Below, piece after piece: positions 1 through 13,699 of a DNA stretch of 64,000 nucleotides. Under the pieces are notes generated by a model. That model did no database searches. It saw only the letters and a program-made list of their open reading frames with translations, and was not told the DNA's origin. Position numbers and translations under genes: made by a program. The DNA comes from Mesostigma viride. Lineage: Eukaryota > Streptophyta > Mesostigmatophyceae > Mesostigmatales > Mesostigmataceae. The DNA is taken from NCBI GenBank assembly GCA_009746045.1, contig RPFO01001527.1, forward strand, positions 1 to 64,000, given 5' to 3'. Numbering within the stretch: the stretch's first letter is position 1; each line of letters starts with the position of its first letter.

Positions 1-1826
<1,826 letters not shown>

Positions 1827-4238
1827 CAGAAACGTGCACCGCCACCCCGGAGCGTGTGAAGTTCTCTCCATCGTTGCTCACGTCCACGTCCCAGAACCCA
1901 GGCAGCAGTCCCAGCGCCACCTCGCATCCAATACTCGTGTCGCTGGCATACATCCCCGGCGCCGGCACGCCCCCCAGTCGACAGGTGAGTAAAGGGCTGT
2001 CCTCAAAACCAGCCCCGCTGATGGCCAGGTGGGCGCTGGGTGCTCCCAGGGACACGTACTCAGGCCAGACGGATTCAACTGGGGCGTGGGGGGGAAATCC
2101 GATGGGGGATGGGAGGCCGATCATCAAGGGGGGGCAGTACAGCACATACAATCTGTTGGTGAAGAAGCGAGACCATGTACAATCACTTTGTGATTTGGTT
2201 CAAAGACTGATGCAACAGCGTGCAATTTTGATCAATAGAAGCAGCAATGTCATGCCAGGGAAGTCATGGACAGTGGCAAGGGTGTGGGCAGTAGTAATGT
2301 TACGCCAGGGACGTTTACACAGTGCCTGTCTATGCTGCCATCCTCCCATGCATGTCTGTGCAGCCGTTCACCCATACATCGCGTGCCTGGGTCACCCTTG
2401 ACTTACTTTCCAGGTTTCCTCCCAACCAGGGCCTTGATGTGGATGATGTTATAAAAACCTACTTGGCCAACCGATACTGCCCCCAAGTGCCAACGTGCCC
2501 GTGCCAGGCGGTTGACTGACAGGTCCCACGCTAGCACCTACACAACACCCGTGCCGAAGAGTTCCCAGCGGTGCCCAGTCTACAGCGCCCATGTCATCAA
2601 ATGTGTGTATTAATGTATCAGTGGTGCCCGGTGTATTTGTTTATTATTGTGTATGAGTGTATTAGTGTATTGGTGTATTGGTGTATTGGTGTATTGGTGT
2701 ATTGGTGTATTGGTGTATTGGTGTATTGGTGTATTGGTGTATTGGTGTATTGGTGTATTGGTGTGTTAGTGTATTGGTGTATTGGTGTATTCGTGGTGCC
2801 CAGTCCACCTAGGTGTGTCTCAATAAGACATACCACAGACATATTGGCACTAGGAAGTGGGCTCCCAACATAAAGGTTACCCTGGGGTCGAGGTAGATGA
2901 GGGCCCGCTAATTAGAACGTGGAGGCTTTTCTTTCCTTGGCCTTCTATTGGCCCCCAGTCCCTGCCACCTCAGACAGCCAGCTGCACGGTACCTCTTCCC
3001 TCCCGTCGCGCCACTGACCCTTAGGCCCTTTCCTTCCCCTCCATCCAACCTTCCACCCCTTCCATTTCTCGAAGCCCCTCCCGCCCCCCCCCTGACACCA
3101 TCGCCATCCACTAGCACCGCGTCAAAGGCAAAGGCACGCGGGGCAGGGCGCACTCCACAGCTTTGCAAGGCCAACCCCTTAAGAAGGGGTTGGTTTATAA
3201 TCTTGTTATTGGAGTCCGGGGAGCTGGCAAGAAAGTACCTATCTAGAATACCTAAAGCCACCAATGGAAGAACAACAACCTACAAAGGAAGTAGATAGTT
3301 TTCGATGCAAGGTTGCCTTCAATATGTGAAACCAGGAGGCATGCATCATTTAAGCGGCAAGCAGTTCAGTCGCTGATGCTGATTAGGGCGACCCGTGGTC
3401 GGCCAGTAAACCACCAAGCTGCACTTGTAAGACATGCGATAGGCCGCCTATGTCTTTTCTTCCCCCTTCTTGAAGAGCATTGTATTACAGAACTCTGCCT
3501 TGACATGGCGGTAATATAGGCTGCACATCCTCAGATTTCGGTGAGGTCATTTTTGCACCGTGAGATTTTTGTTGTTGCCATGCATTCTCACCTGGCTGAG
3601 TCACCATGTTACTGCTGTTCTTTGTCCAGCAGGAACAGCTAGGGAGGTACCCAAGAGGAAGAGACGATCAATGAGGGAAGATGGACAACCCCAGTGGATA
3701 CAACCCCAGTAGACTTAACTAATTAAAGGGATGGTATTGCTGTGACTGAACAGGTGGCGTGAGTTGCAGCGATGCGATTTTCTCCCCTGTTATCCGCCCA
3801 ATTTTCGAACCCGCATGGACTCATGTCATCCATAATGAGGGAGAGAGCACGGACGGGGGCCGAGACAAAGCCAGGGTCGGCCATGGGACGGGCGTGCGAA
3901 AGCCTCCCTGCCTTTGTAGCGAGCGAAGGTTTCAACAGAACAAACAGAAGACCCTCACACCTGGCCATGGCAAACTACGGCATACTGGCGCCGACAATTG
4001 AGAAGCATCCAAGAGCCGACGGCCATACAAGCACAAAATAACGCGCCCATAGCATGCACGTACCTGTGGGCAGCGCTGCGGACACGCAAACGCACTTCCA
4101 GCTTGCTATGACAAGGAAAACCAGCAACAGCAGCGACAGCGGCAGCGGCACCTTCCGAAACAAGAGAGGCGGGGAATGGTTTGGCCCGCCTAGAGGGCAA
4201 CATTGGGCAGTTCCCAGTGCCCATGCGGAATCGATCAT
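1827..4238 (-). CDS. Secreted or membrane-anchored IPT/TIG-domain protein, 5' part
   Basis: Two exons can be joined. Exon 1 (4238-4064) begins MIDSAWALG, contains a hydrophobic run at about residues 30-54 (VPLPLSLLLLVFLVIASW) that looks like a signal peptide or anchor, and ends at a strong donor (CACAG|GTACGT) after the first base of a codon. Exon 2 (2078-1827) follows a pyrimidine-rich acceptor (CCACGCCCCAG), supplies the other two bases, and encodes a complete IPT/TIG fold: ESVWPEYVSLG at the start, ISGAGF, LLTCRLGG, SIGCEV, and VDVSNDGENFT near the end. TIG domains are immunoglobulin-like modules common in extracellular receptors. Exon 2 ends at GTTTCTG|GTAGGT, so the gene continues left, probably off the window. 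The intron is about 2 kb; a further small exon inside it is possible. The ligand is unknown. Gene start confidence is moderate, TIG domain confidence high. Confidence 0.72.
2650..2793. repeat. 8-bp minisatellite (GTGTATTG)n
   Basis: About 17 head-to-tail copies of GTGTATTG with few changes. It lies in the first intron of the IPT/TIG gene. The unit length multiplied by three opens long Tyr/Trp/Cys/Ile frames that are not genes. Confidence 0.9.
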
Positions 4239-5074
4239 ACTTGCAGGCTCATCTTTCCAGGCAATCCGCCATGCGGTAGTACGCCAATCATAAAAGGAGG
4301 CCCTGACCTCCCCATGGGAAGCTAATCACCGAACCTTCTCTCCTGGCTCAAGAAGCCAATTCTCGACATGCTAGAATGCCACTATGCTGCGGGCTGAACA
4401 AGAATTGCATGGAATAACCATTTCTACAGCATTTCTACATCCCATTCCATACGCGCGTTCTTACCATACAGTTGCATGCCTACGACTGTCAGGACATTTA
4501 CCATGGATGTTTCATGATAGGTGCTTTCGATGCATTATAATTTTAAAGTGGGCTACCAAGTACTTATTACGTGGGGCTGCAGGGGGCCAGCAGCGTTGAG
4601 CCTCACGTGCCTGTTCGTGTCTCGCAAAACCCAAGTCCGCCATCGCCTTCGTTGAGAGAACACATTGCAACACTACTTGGAAAGTGCGCGCTGATTGTTT
4701 TCTACTTAATTTAGGTACTTCGTGACGCTGTGCAAAACGGCGGTATTCATACTTTCCGCCACTGCCGTAGGTATTTTGTCAACATTGCGCATGCACCATT
4801 GGCAGCTTGTCCCATGGCCGTCGCTTCCGGCCTTGTTGCACGGTCGGCTCCAAGAGCTTGATTAGCAACTGCGCGCGAGTCGGGGGCACGGATCTCCGAT
4901 CAGTCCGATGCAAGCCGGAACTGCCTACCAGCAAGCATGATTTTATCAACGCGTGGCCCGTGGACAGATCCCTTCCCCATCCATCACGTGTCCGTGCACA
5001 CTTGGGAGAAATGTCCGAGCACAGTTGTTGCGAGCATAAAAATCCGATGAACTAGAGATCGGAATTAGCGCGGC
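4239..5074. promoter_or_regulatory. Shared upstream region of a divergent gene pair
   Basis: This 836-bp interval separates the minus-strand IPT/TIG start codon at 4238 from the plus-strand FMN-FNR start codon at 5075. It must hold the 5' untranslated regions and promoters of both genes. I see AT-rich patches (for example CATAAAAGG near 4290) but no element I would call a defined promoter motif. Confidence 0.5.
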
Positions 5075-8000
5075 ATGGCATCCGCAAGTGTCAACACTAC
5101 CAAATCACCCAACAAAGCTTTCTTGCCACGATTAATCTCGCCCACAATTTCTAGACCTCCGAACTTCCCTAGTGACCATCTTGTGACCAGACGCTGCAGG
5201 GGTGCCCGCAGCGGCTCGCTTGCAGGGGCGCGCCAGATCTGCCGGAAATTGTCGCTTAGCGGGCTGCAGGGGAATCGATTTTTCTTCGGGAAATTCGTGC
5301 GTACTCGGAATCTCTCGACTGCACGTGCACGCTGTCTCCGCAAGGCTTCCTTACATTTGATTGAGGCTACCAAGATGGGTCTTCAACCAGGGAAAGCTTT
5401 CCATGAGGGAGAATTGGAGGTGCAACACAAGGTACGAATTGCTAGTTGCTATAAGTATAGCTCATGTCGTAAATCGCGTGGATTGAATTGCAATCGGCAA
5501 ATGTTGTAATTGCAATCGACGTGCAGGAAGTTATGGCAAAATTTCGTGGCGGGCGCCGGGAGAATCCACTCTGCGCTAGCGCTAGCTGCCGTTCGATTTC
5601 TTAGTTAGCTTCGAGTTCATCAATGCTTCTAGGCATGAATTCTCTTCCATGCTAGCTGCTAGCTGGGTGTTGTACCGAGTTGGCCGCTGGCCTGCATACT
5701 ATGCATAGTCGACGTTTACAGGGTGCACGAGCGCATGCATTGGTGGGTGCAGCCTGAGTGAAGGTACTGGCCGTCTTGGCGCACCAACCTCTCTACTAGC
5801 ATAAGCTTTTTATACCCATGCAGGCCTAATTCCAGGCCAAGCCATGTGCATGGGTTAGTACGTATGGGCTGTGATCGAGTTGAGGGTTTATAAATGCTGG
5901 TTAACCACCTCGAGGAGACGCTTTGAGATCAGCTAACTAGTGCATTGCTGGTCGACATCAGTCCATCTATGTCCATACAGCTACATTACTTTGTTGCTGC
6001 ACATGCTGCTATCTGTGTGGACATTTCTCATGTTATCATTGCTTCAATGGTCACATTGGTGCTGTCATGTTGTGGCAACGCACACACACACTCTGTTTGA
6101 TTCCGGTGCAGTTGCTTCCAGCGAGTAGCTCTGATGTTGGCACTTTATGCCGCCTCATAAGACGGCAGGCTTATCTAATTGTTTTATGTCATTCATGAGG
6201 TGCGCTGATTTGCTTTATTGGGCGGCACATGACATAGAATGCATAAATTTAAGTAGTTAATATAGGATGGAACTCATTAACATCTTGCATTCAAAACTTC
6301 AATTCTATCTTGTTACTCATGTCACCAATTAATGCAGGTCATGGACCCCGATGACGTCAGCGAGCTCCATGCGTGGGCCGGCAAGGTCATCCGGGAATTC
6401 ATGCCCGACCAGCACCGCATATTCTTCGCCAGCCAGCCCTGGATGCTGGCTGCATCTGTCGACCAGCACGGCAGACCATGGGCGTCCGTGCTCACGGCGC
6501 TTGACGGGCTGCCGGGTTTCGTGTCAAGCCCCACGCCTCAAGAGCTCACCATCCAGTACGAGCCCCTGGCAGGGGACCCACTGGCTCGGAATGTCGCTGA
6601 CACGGGCTACGTGGGTTTGCTGGGGATCGAGCTGGCCACTCGCCGCCGTAACCGTATGAACGGGGCCGCAAAGGTCTTCGAGGGCACTGACCGTGGTGGC
6701 GGGGAGGGTGTGCCGAAAGGCAGCATCGATCTGCACGTGAAGGTCGGGCAGAGCTTTGGCAACTGGTGAGTGGTATAATAGTAGTGTTGCGAGGCAGCCA
6801 CTCCTGAAATGTGGTTGCTTTCTAGTACAGTGGATGCAAGCAAGTCGCCCGGATGGCTGAGAATATTGTGGGTAGGGTTGGGTTGGGCTGGGCTCATGAA
6901 TTCGTCGGGATAGGATTACTTTGTGTCGTTTGGGGGTTGGTTTGGGTTGGTCTGGGTCGGGTTGGGTCGGGTTGGGTCGGGTTGGGTCGGGTTGGGTCGG
7001 GTTGGGTCGGGTTGGGTCGGGTTGGGTCGGGTTGGGTCGGGTTGGGTCGCGTCGGCTCGGGTCGGGTCGGGTTGGTTCGGGTCGGGTTGGATTGGGTCGG
7101 GTTGAGTTGGGTAGTACATGTTGCTCTTTAGCCATGAGCATTTTCTCGTTATATTTCTGTCTCGGTTTTGCGAACGACGTCAGAACTAAATTTGGTGGTG
7201 GCCAACTGCCGTGTCATAATCAGTTGTGTGGTGTATACTGTAGGGAGTTAGTGATGAGCCCCCTTATGCAGGTCATGGTGCCCGTTGGACAGGGTGCCAG
7301 GGTGTCGGCCATTTCCACAGTATCCTATCGGAATGTTAAGAGCATCTATCACAGTGTTAGCAGCATTCGATTGGATTGTTAGCAGCGTTCTATTGGATCG
7401 TTAGCAGCATTCGATTGGATTGTTAGCAGCATTCGATTGGATTGTTAGCAGCATTCGATTGGATTGTTAGCAGCATTCGATTGGATTGTTAGCAGCATTC
7501 GATAGGATTGTTAGCGGCATTCTATTGGATCGTTAACAGTATTCTATTAAAATTATGTCGTGTTAAGATGACGGTCCTGGCATGTGTTAAGATGACGGTC
7601 CTGGCATGAAGTTTAGGTTGGGCTTCCCATTTCCCACATGAGCTCTGCCCATGGCTGGCAGCGGCCGAATGCCCTTTGTGCTGACCATGCTGCTCTGTGC
7701 TCCCTTTCTGCCCGCGGCCATCTGGCCGTCCTGCTTATCGCTACCATTTGCCCCTTGTGCTCACTGCCAAGTGGTCATTGTGAAGTCGTGCTTTCCTGCT
7801 GCCACCTGCCCGTTGTGCTCACGGCTGCCATCTGCTCCTTGTGCCTTTTCTTGGCCCCCTCACACCGCCTGCGGCCAGCCCCAAGTACATCCAAGCGAGA
7901 AGTGTGCGGCCCCGCGCTGCCGTGACAGGCAACAGTACAGCTGCACGAGGACCCGATGAGACAGAAGGCCACCCAGGTATCACCGGCACCCACATGGCAA

Positions 8001-11000
8001 ACATCGATTCGACAGCGGCAAGCCACCCACCTGCACTAGCAGGCACCGGGGGTCCATCTGCCAACACCACCGTACCGATGAGGCAACCCGCTACGGAACT
8101 TGCGTCCCTTGCCAAGAACGATCCTCCCCGCATGGGTGGCTCCTCCCTCACCAAGGCACAGCTCGAGCTGGTGGCCCGCAGCGACACGTTTTTCATCGCC
8201 ACCGCCTACACGGGGGGAGACACGCCCCTGGGGAAGGGGCCCCAGGGAGGTGGTGGGGGGGCGGATGGGGAGCGACCCTGGAGGGGGGCGGACGTGAGCC
8301 ACCGCGGCGGCGGCAGGGGGTTTGTCAAGGTGGTGCCTGGGTACCCTGGAGGGACGCGGCTGCAGTGGGTACGTCAAACCTTGTTTCAATGCTTGTTCGC
8401 ATGCGAAGCTAACCGTGTTCTAGTTTCCTGACCCTTTTGTCTCCCTTTGAAGTCCTTGAAAATTGCGGTACTTTACATGCTCCACCTTCATCCCTCCCTA
8501 AATTACCGTCGCTTCCTCCCTTTCCTAACGTTACCAATCAGCGGGTCATGCAAAGCAGCCTATACCTGGGTCGGCAGGATTCCTGCGCTAGCTCTGCTCT
8601 CGGTACTATATATTTGGTACTATATATTTATATTAGTTGGTAGTATATAATTCTATTATGCACATGTTCCTTGTTGCAGTGCTTCACTGCAGAGATCCAT
8701 ACTATGAGCTTTACATTGCAAGATGCCAGGTTCGCGCGCCGGGCCGTGGTTGGACCTACTTGGCTATAACAAACACTTAGCTTTCTACGGGGACCATCCT
8801 ACTTGGTTGGACCTACTTGGCTATAACAAACACTTAGCTTTCTACGGGGACCATCCTACTTGGTTGGACCTACTTGGCTATAACAAACACTTAGCTTTCT
8901 ACGGGGACCATCCTACTTCCAGATGTGATACTTTCCCTGTGTCGCACAACACGGGTTTGCAAGCACAGGTTTCCTACCCTGCCAAATGCTGCGAGCACGT
9001 CCTTGCGAGCCTTGCGGTTTTGTGCAGGAGTTCGGATGTTGGCAATCCATCAGACTCAGGGGGCTGTGCCCTTCCACCACATTCACAATGTTTAGGCTGC
9101 ATTTTAATGCAGCGATGTCCACGCTGGCCTCATTTCCTTTCTCATCCATTCTCGGTGGGCTGCTTATCTCCCTTACCTGTAGGGAACATGCCTACCTATA
9201 GGGAACATACTTATCTATAGGGAACATGCCTATCTATAGGGAACATACCTATCTATAGGGAGCCTACCTATCTATAGGGAACACACCTATCTATAGGGAA
9301 CATACCTACCTATAGGGAACATGCCTATGGGGAACAACTCGAGCCCAAAGGGCATGTCCTCTGCGCGGCCTCTCTTCTTGTGGCTCCTTGCGATCTTCCA
9401 AGTCTCTTCATGCACTCCTGCACAATGTACTCCTGCATGAGCACACGAGTGGCTAATGCATAAAATGCCACTAGCCGTCTATGAGATACTTTTCTATTCC
9501 TGAAGTGAATAAGGTCGGGTTCCTTTTCTATATCTGACCCACCTCTTTCAACGCGTCATGCGGCCTACACCCACTGCCCCTGCCCCCCCCCTATGCCCTG
9601 TGACACCCGTTCATGATTCTCCTTGTCACAGCCCGACTTCCTGGGCAATTTCCACTTCAACACGCTCGGCAACATCCAGCGCACGGGCGTGGCTGGCCTC
9701 CTCTTCATCGACTTTGCCACCGGGGCCACCCTGCAGTTGACGGGGACCGCGCGCGTGCTGTGGGACGAGCGCAGCCTGCCGGGCGCGCAGCGAACTATCG
9801 AGTTTGACGTGGGCGCGAGCGTGGAGGCTCCCCCCGGGTCTCTCCCCCTGGCGTTCTCCCTGCCAGAGTATTCCCCGTTCAACCCTGTGATCCCGGCAGA
9901 CCAGCGGCGGGCAGGAGGCTCTTTGGCGGAGGGGGGAGAAGGAGATGCGGATGGCAGCCAAGGTAATAGTGGAGAGGAGGGATCGGGGACGGCAATGCCC
10001 TCTGGTTCCTGTCTGCAACCGGTCTCAGTGCTTGCGGTGCGGGAGGAGAGCTGGGACACCAAGACGTACTTTTTGTCGCTGTCCGCGCCCGGCGTCCGCA
10101 CGGCCGGCAGCGAAAAGGCATCCGTCACCACCGCGGAGAAGACATCCGGCAGTGGCGACTGTCAACAAGGCAGCTGTGGGGCACAGGGACCAGAGCACGG
10201 GCAAGGGCAAGGGCAAGGGCAAGGGCAAGGGCAAGGGCAAGGGCAAGGGCAAGGGCAAGGGCAAGGGCAAGGGCAAGAGCCGGCGCAGCCCCTGGTTCCT
10301 ACATACCTCCCCGGCCAGTACGGGACGTTCATCGTGTCGTCCCCCTCCCGGTGGGCGGAGCCGCTGACGAGGGCGTGGACGCTGTCCTCCACACCCTGGG
10401 TGAGGAACCAGGTGCCGCCAGGAATGCCGGTTCCATCTGGCGGTGATGTTTTCAGCATCACAGTGAAGCGGCAGCCAAAGGGGCAGGCATCGGTGGCGTT
10501 GTGGGACGAGCTGGGGGCCACGCCGGGTGTCGGTGCTGCATCCGGTGTCAGTAGTAGTAACAGTGTCACCATACAACCGGCTACAGCAGGAGTGAGTCTG
10601 CAGTTGGTGGGGATCGAGGGAGAGTTTTCCGCGTTCGAATGGGACGATGTTAATTTACAACCAAGCGCGGATAATGTCGCAGGCTCGTTGCCTGCAGGGA
10701 GTGCAAGTGCACAGGATAGTCATCCCATGAAGTCGGGGGCGAGCCCAACGGAGGTGTTTCCTGCAGCCTTCCGGCTAAAGGACACACTCGCGCCGGGGGG
10801 CTTGCTATTGATTGCGGGGGGCTCTGGCATCACGCCCATCATGTCGATGCTCCGCCACCTGGACGCCCTCCACTCCCCGTACCCTCCGACTCAAAGAGAT
10901 GACGATGAGGGCATTCGAAACAGGACGACAAGTCCTCACGAGAGGGTCACTCTGCCAGAGACCGAGACTCAGGGAGGCACGGCGCCAGATGGCAGCAGCG

Positions 11001-11491
11001 ATGGCAAAGTTGGGGTGCCAGCACAAGGTGTGAGGCGGCCGCCGCCGGACGTGGCTGTGATTTATTCGGTGAGGACCCCCGCGGACGTCATCTTCGGGAG
11101 TGAGCTGAGGAGCCTGGCGGAACGGCACGCGGTGAAGGAGGAGGCAGGGCTTCTGAGCTGTGGTTCACGAGGAGCTGGCATCCGCGTGTGGATCACGGTG
11201 ACAGGAGGCAGCGCAGCCGAACAAGAAGTGCAGCGAGCGTCGCCCGATGGTGCCAAGTGGCTGGAAAAGGGACAGCAGCTGCTTCAAGGCTGGCCGACGG
11301 GTGGTGGTGGGGTGCTCCATGGCAGGGTTGACGAAGCGATGCTGTTGACTGTGGCAGGCGGTGAGGCAGGGGTCTTCGAGAGGGAGGTATTTGTGTGTGG
11401 CCCGCAGGGGCTCACGAATGGTGTCAGCGAGGCGTTGGAAGCGCTGCGGTTTCCCATGGGGAGGTTTCACACGGAGGAGTTCACATACTGA
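5075..11491 (+). CDS. PPOX-like FMN domain fused to ferredoxin-reductase-type oxidoreductase
   Basis: Four exons join in phase: 5075-5431, 6338-6765, 7879-8368, 9632-11491 (stop TGA), giving about 1044 residues. The first 100 residues are Ser/Arg-rich and resemble an organelle presequence. A pyridoxamine-5'-phosphate-oxidase-like domain follows: FHEGE (about 109), DQHRIFF (about 145), GRPWAS, ELATRRRNRMNG, then QSFGNCPKYIQAR created exactly across the exon 2/3 splice, and PDFLGNFHFNTLGNI across the exon 3/4 splice. The C-terminal half is an FR-type reductase: RAWTLSSTP (FAD), GGSGITPIMSML (NAD-binding, about 821), VFVCGPQG (about 1011) and a terminal FHTEEFTY. Expected role: electron transfer from NAD(P)H through FAD to FMN or a substrate; the substrate is unknown. 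Gly/Gln and other low-complexity inserts enlarge the reductase part. The introns are full of tandem repeats. A TGTAA about 35 bases after the stop could be a polyadenylation signal. Confidence 0.9.
6930..7112. repeat. 10-bp repeat (GGGTTGGGTC)n in intron 2
   Basis: About 17 copies of GGGTTGGGTC with minor changes, inside intron 2 (6766-7878) of the FMN-FNR gene. G-rich on the sense strand, so quadruplex formation in RNA is possible. Confidence 0.9.
7352..7548. repeat. 22-bp tandem repeat in intron 2
   Basis: About eight copies of a 22-bp unit, core GTTAGCAGCATTCGATTGG, diverging toward the 3' end. Same intron as the 10-bp array. Confidence 0.88.
8750..8918. repeat. 57-bp tandem triplication in intron 3
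   Basis: Three essentially identical 57-bp units starting TTGGACCTACTTGG at 8750, 8807 and 8864. The near identity indicates recent duplication. Lies in intron 3 (8369-9631) of the FMN-FNR gene. Confidence 0.93.
9170..9335. repeat. 20-bp repeat (CTATAGGGAACATACCTAT) in intron 3
   Basis: About eight copies of a 20-bp unit built around CTATAGGGAACAT, with small substitutions. It is inside intron 3 of the FMN-FNR gene. Confidence 0.9.
10199..10276 (+). repeat. Coding hexamer (GGGCAA)n, Gly-Gln tract
   Basis: About 13 copies of a 6-bp unit inside exon 4 of the FMN-FNR gene. It encodes an uninterrupted Gly-Gln alternation between the two cofactor-binding regions, probably a flexible linker whose length may vary between alleles. 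Confidence 0.9.
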
Positions 11492-11789
11492 TTGATAGGG
11501 ATTTAGATATCTTTGACCGATGGCCTGTAAAGCTAGCCTTGTATTTATCATCATACCACTGGTTAGCTAGGTTTCGATTCGATACCTAGCCCTTCCATGG
11601 CCATTCCATTTCATTGATCCATTCAAGATTCAAGCTCCGTGACATAGACACGTGATTTATTTTTTATTCTTTTATTCTTTTATTTTCCCTAGTAGTCTGT
11701 GTTTACTATATCTGTCTCAGCACCTCGTGCGAGGATGCCCTCCGGGGGGATTGGGATCACAATTTTTTATAAAGTAAGTGGTAATAACT
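11492..11789. other. 3' flank of the FMN-FNR gene
   Basis: AT-rich, with a T-rich run near 11660-11690 and a TGTAA at about 11526. No coding sequence is visible. Confidence 0.5.
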
Positions 11790-12080
11790 CAAACTTGCAA
11801 TAAAGAATTCGCATTCTACGATATAAACTATTTGGGGATATTCAGCGCTCTGCGTAGCATCCTGATGATGGACATCTACATCGATCCGAGCCTCCATCTC
11901 CTGTGCCAGCGTCCACGGCTCCGTGCCGTAGGATGACTGCCAAAATGGCAATCTTGAAGCGGTTGCATTTGATCGAAATGCGGGCCGGGCAGGGCGAGGG
12001 TGCTCTGGACACCAGTGGCGGTACGTACTTGTGGAGTTTCCCCCATTCCAGGCTGATCCGGGGGTTCATGTAATCTGCGC
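11790..12080 (-). mobile_element. Degraded LINE reverse-transcriptase C-terminal fragment
   Basis: On the minus strand, frames 12080-11850 and 11951-11757 together hold diagnostic pieces of the region after the RT domain (RISLEWGKL, then YGTEPWTLAQEMEARID), split by a frameshift. Comparable positions in the better preserved LINE at 13.7-16.5 kb read YGAETWTLMQELEQRLD. It is a dead fragment. Confidence 0.6.
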
Positions 12081-12179
12081 CTAGTCGGGTAGTGTGCATG
12101 CGCTGCAATTCAGGGTAGCACCATGCGTGGTGTTGTCCAGGAGGCGGAGCTAGCGCCCGGGGCGGGCTTCCGCCAGCTA

Positions 12180-12640
12180 GACGCACGTGACCTTGGCCTC
12201 GGTCGCGTCGAGGCCCGCGCAGCCGGGCAGGCACCTTCCGATCACGGGGGACGGCCAAGCAACGCTTGATGCCGGTCGACGTACGGCCCGCACGTTCAAG
12301 GAGCAAGTCGTAGATCGAGGACATGAGGGGCTTAGGCCTCTCTGTGATATGGATGAAGATGCAGGACAAGGCCATATGGGCACACGTAGTTGAGGACAAT
12401 ACCACTGCTGCTGCGGAGAAGAAGTGTGTTTGCCGCCATGCATGGGAAGAATGCCTGGTGTGACCGCTAGGGCCTGGCACTCCACGTCACCCGGCATGCC
12501 TGCGGTAATGTAGTTAGTGTAGTCTCTAGATTATAGATAAAATAGAACCGGTATAGTCCTGACTGTTCGCGTCCATCCATCGATCCAACCATTGGGATCC
12601 TCCGTGACTCCCCAACGGGAGCTAGCACGAGTTTACATAA
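12180..12640 (+). mobile_element. LINE 3'-end fragment, degraded
   Basis: Plus-strand remnant of a LINE 3' end. It encodes broken forms of ARTFKEQVVD and the following conserved segment, then a 3' untranslated region with CCATCCATCGATCC and CTCCCCAACGGGAGC. The same terminal sequence closes the next copy at 13.4 kb and, inverted, the copy at 59.3 kb. Confidence 0.6.
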
Positions 12641-13461
12641 TTATTATCATGGTCGATGTGGACCATCGCATCTCCCTCGCCTGGCACGCTTTACGCCAGT
12701 ACCGGGCCCTGTGGCGCAAGCCCCTGGGCAAGATCGAGAAACAGGACCTGTTCAAGGTCCTCGTCCTTCCTGTTCTCACGTATGGGGCCGAGACGTGGAC
12801 CCTCACCGCCGACCTGGCCCGCAAGCTGGACGGCGCGGTCACCAACATGCTGCGTTCCATTTTCAGAGTAGGATATGCTGCTCATGTCCGCAATGAGGAC
12901 CTGTACCAGGGCATGCCATATATCACCAGCACCATTAAGCAGCGGCGCCTGCAGCTAGTAGGGCACTTAGCTCGCACCAACCAGGTAGACACCTCACGTG
13001 GCCCCCCCGCAGGACTGCGACCAGCTTTGAGCAGCCTGGCCGGCACCTCCTGACGTGGGCCGGGCCCCCTGATGTTAGACGCCGCAAGGCCCGCACCTTC
13101 AAAGAACAGCTAGTAGAGGGCATGGGGGGCCTAGGCCTCTCCGTGATTTGGAAGAAGATGATGGACAAGGCCAAGTGGGCCCAGGTCATAGAGGACAACG
13201 AGCCCCCCCCTGTGGGGAAGCGCCCACGTGTGCAAACCCGTGGGCTCAGGCACGCCAGACAGCTCCCCTAGGGCATCGTTAGGCTGTCTAGATAGATGTT
13301 GTAGTTAGAATGCTGTTAGATAGATGTCGTAGGTAGCTGATGTAGATAGATTAGACCGGTAGGACTGTTTGCACCCATCCATCCATCCATCGGGGTTAAT
13401 GATCCGTGACTCCCCAACGGGAGCAGGAGTCTAATTAATTAATTAATTAATTAATTAATTA
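12641..13461 (+). mobile_element. LINE (subfamily B) 3' fragment with TTAA tail
   Basis: Plus-strand 5'-truncated LINE. It reads ISLAWHALRQYRALWRKPL, YGAETWTLTADLARKLDG, RRLQLVGHLARTNQVDTS, then after a frameshift near 13026 GRHLLTWAGPPDVRRRKART and LGLSVIWKKMMDKAKWAQV. The 3' untranslated region carries CCATCCATCCATCGGGGTT and CTCCCCAACGGGAGC and ends in seven or eight TTAA repeats (13431-13461). It is very close to the 59.3-60.7 kb copy. Confidence 0.8.
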
Positions 13462-13699
13462 TCAATTAGTTAATGGCGTCGGTCATTGGGCTATAATTTC
13501 TATATGCCGACCGCACCTGCATGCCTCAAATGCCAGCAGTCCAGCCATGCAGAGCTGTGCAGCTTGACGCATGCATGCAGCCGTATGCATGCTCAATGAG
13601 CGTGCATGATGTTGTCGCCATAGATCGATGAGGTCAGCTAGCGAATCTATACCGTTCTATGCAACACATGCACTACTATGTGCACTATCTCTGCATCGA

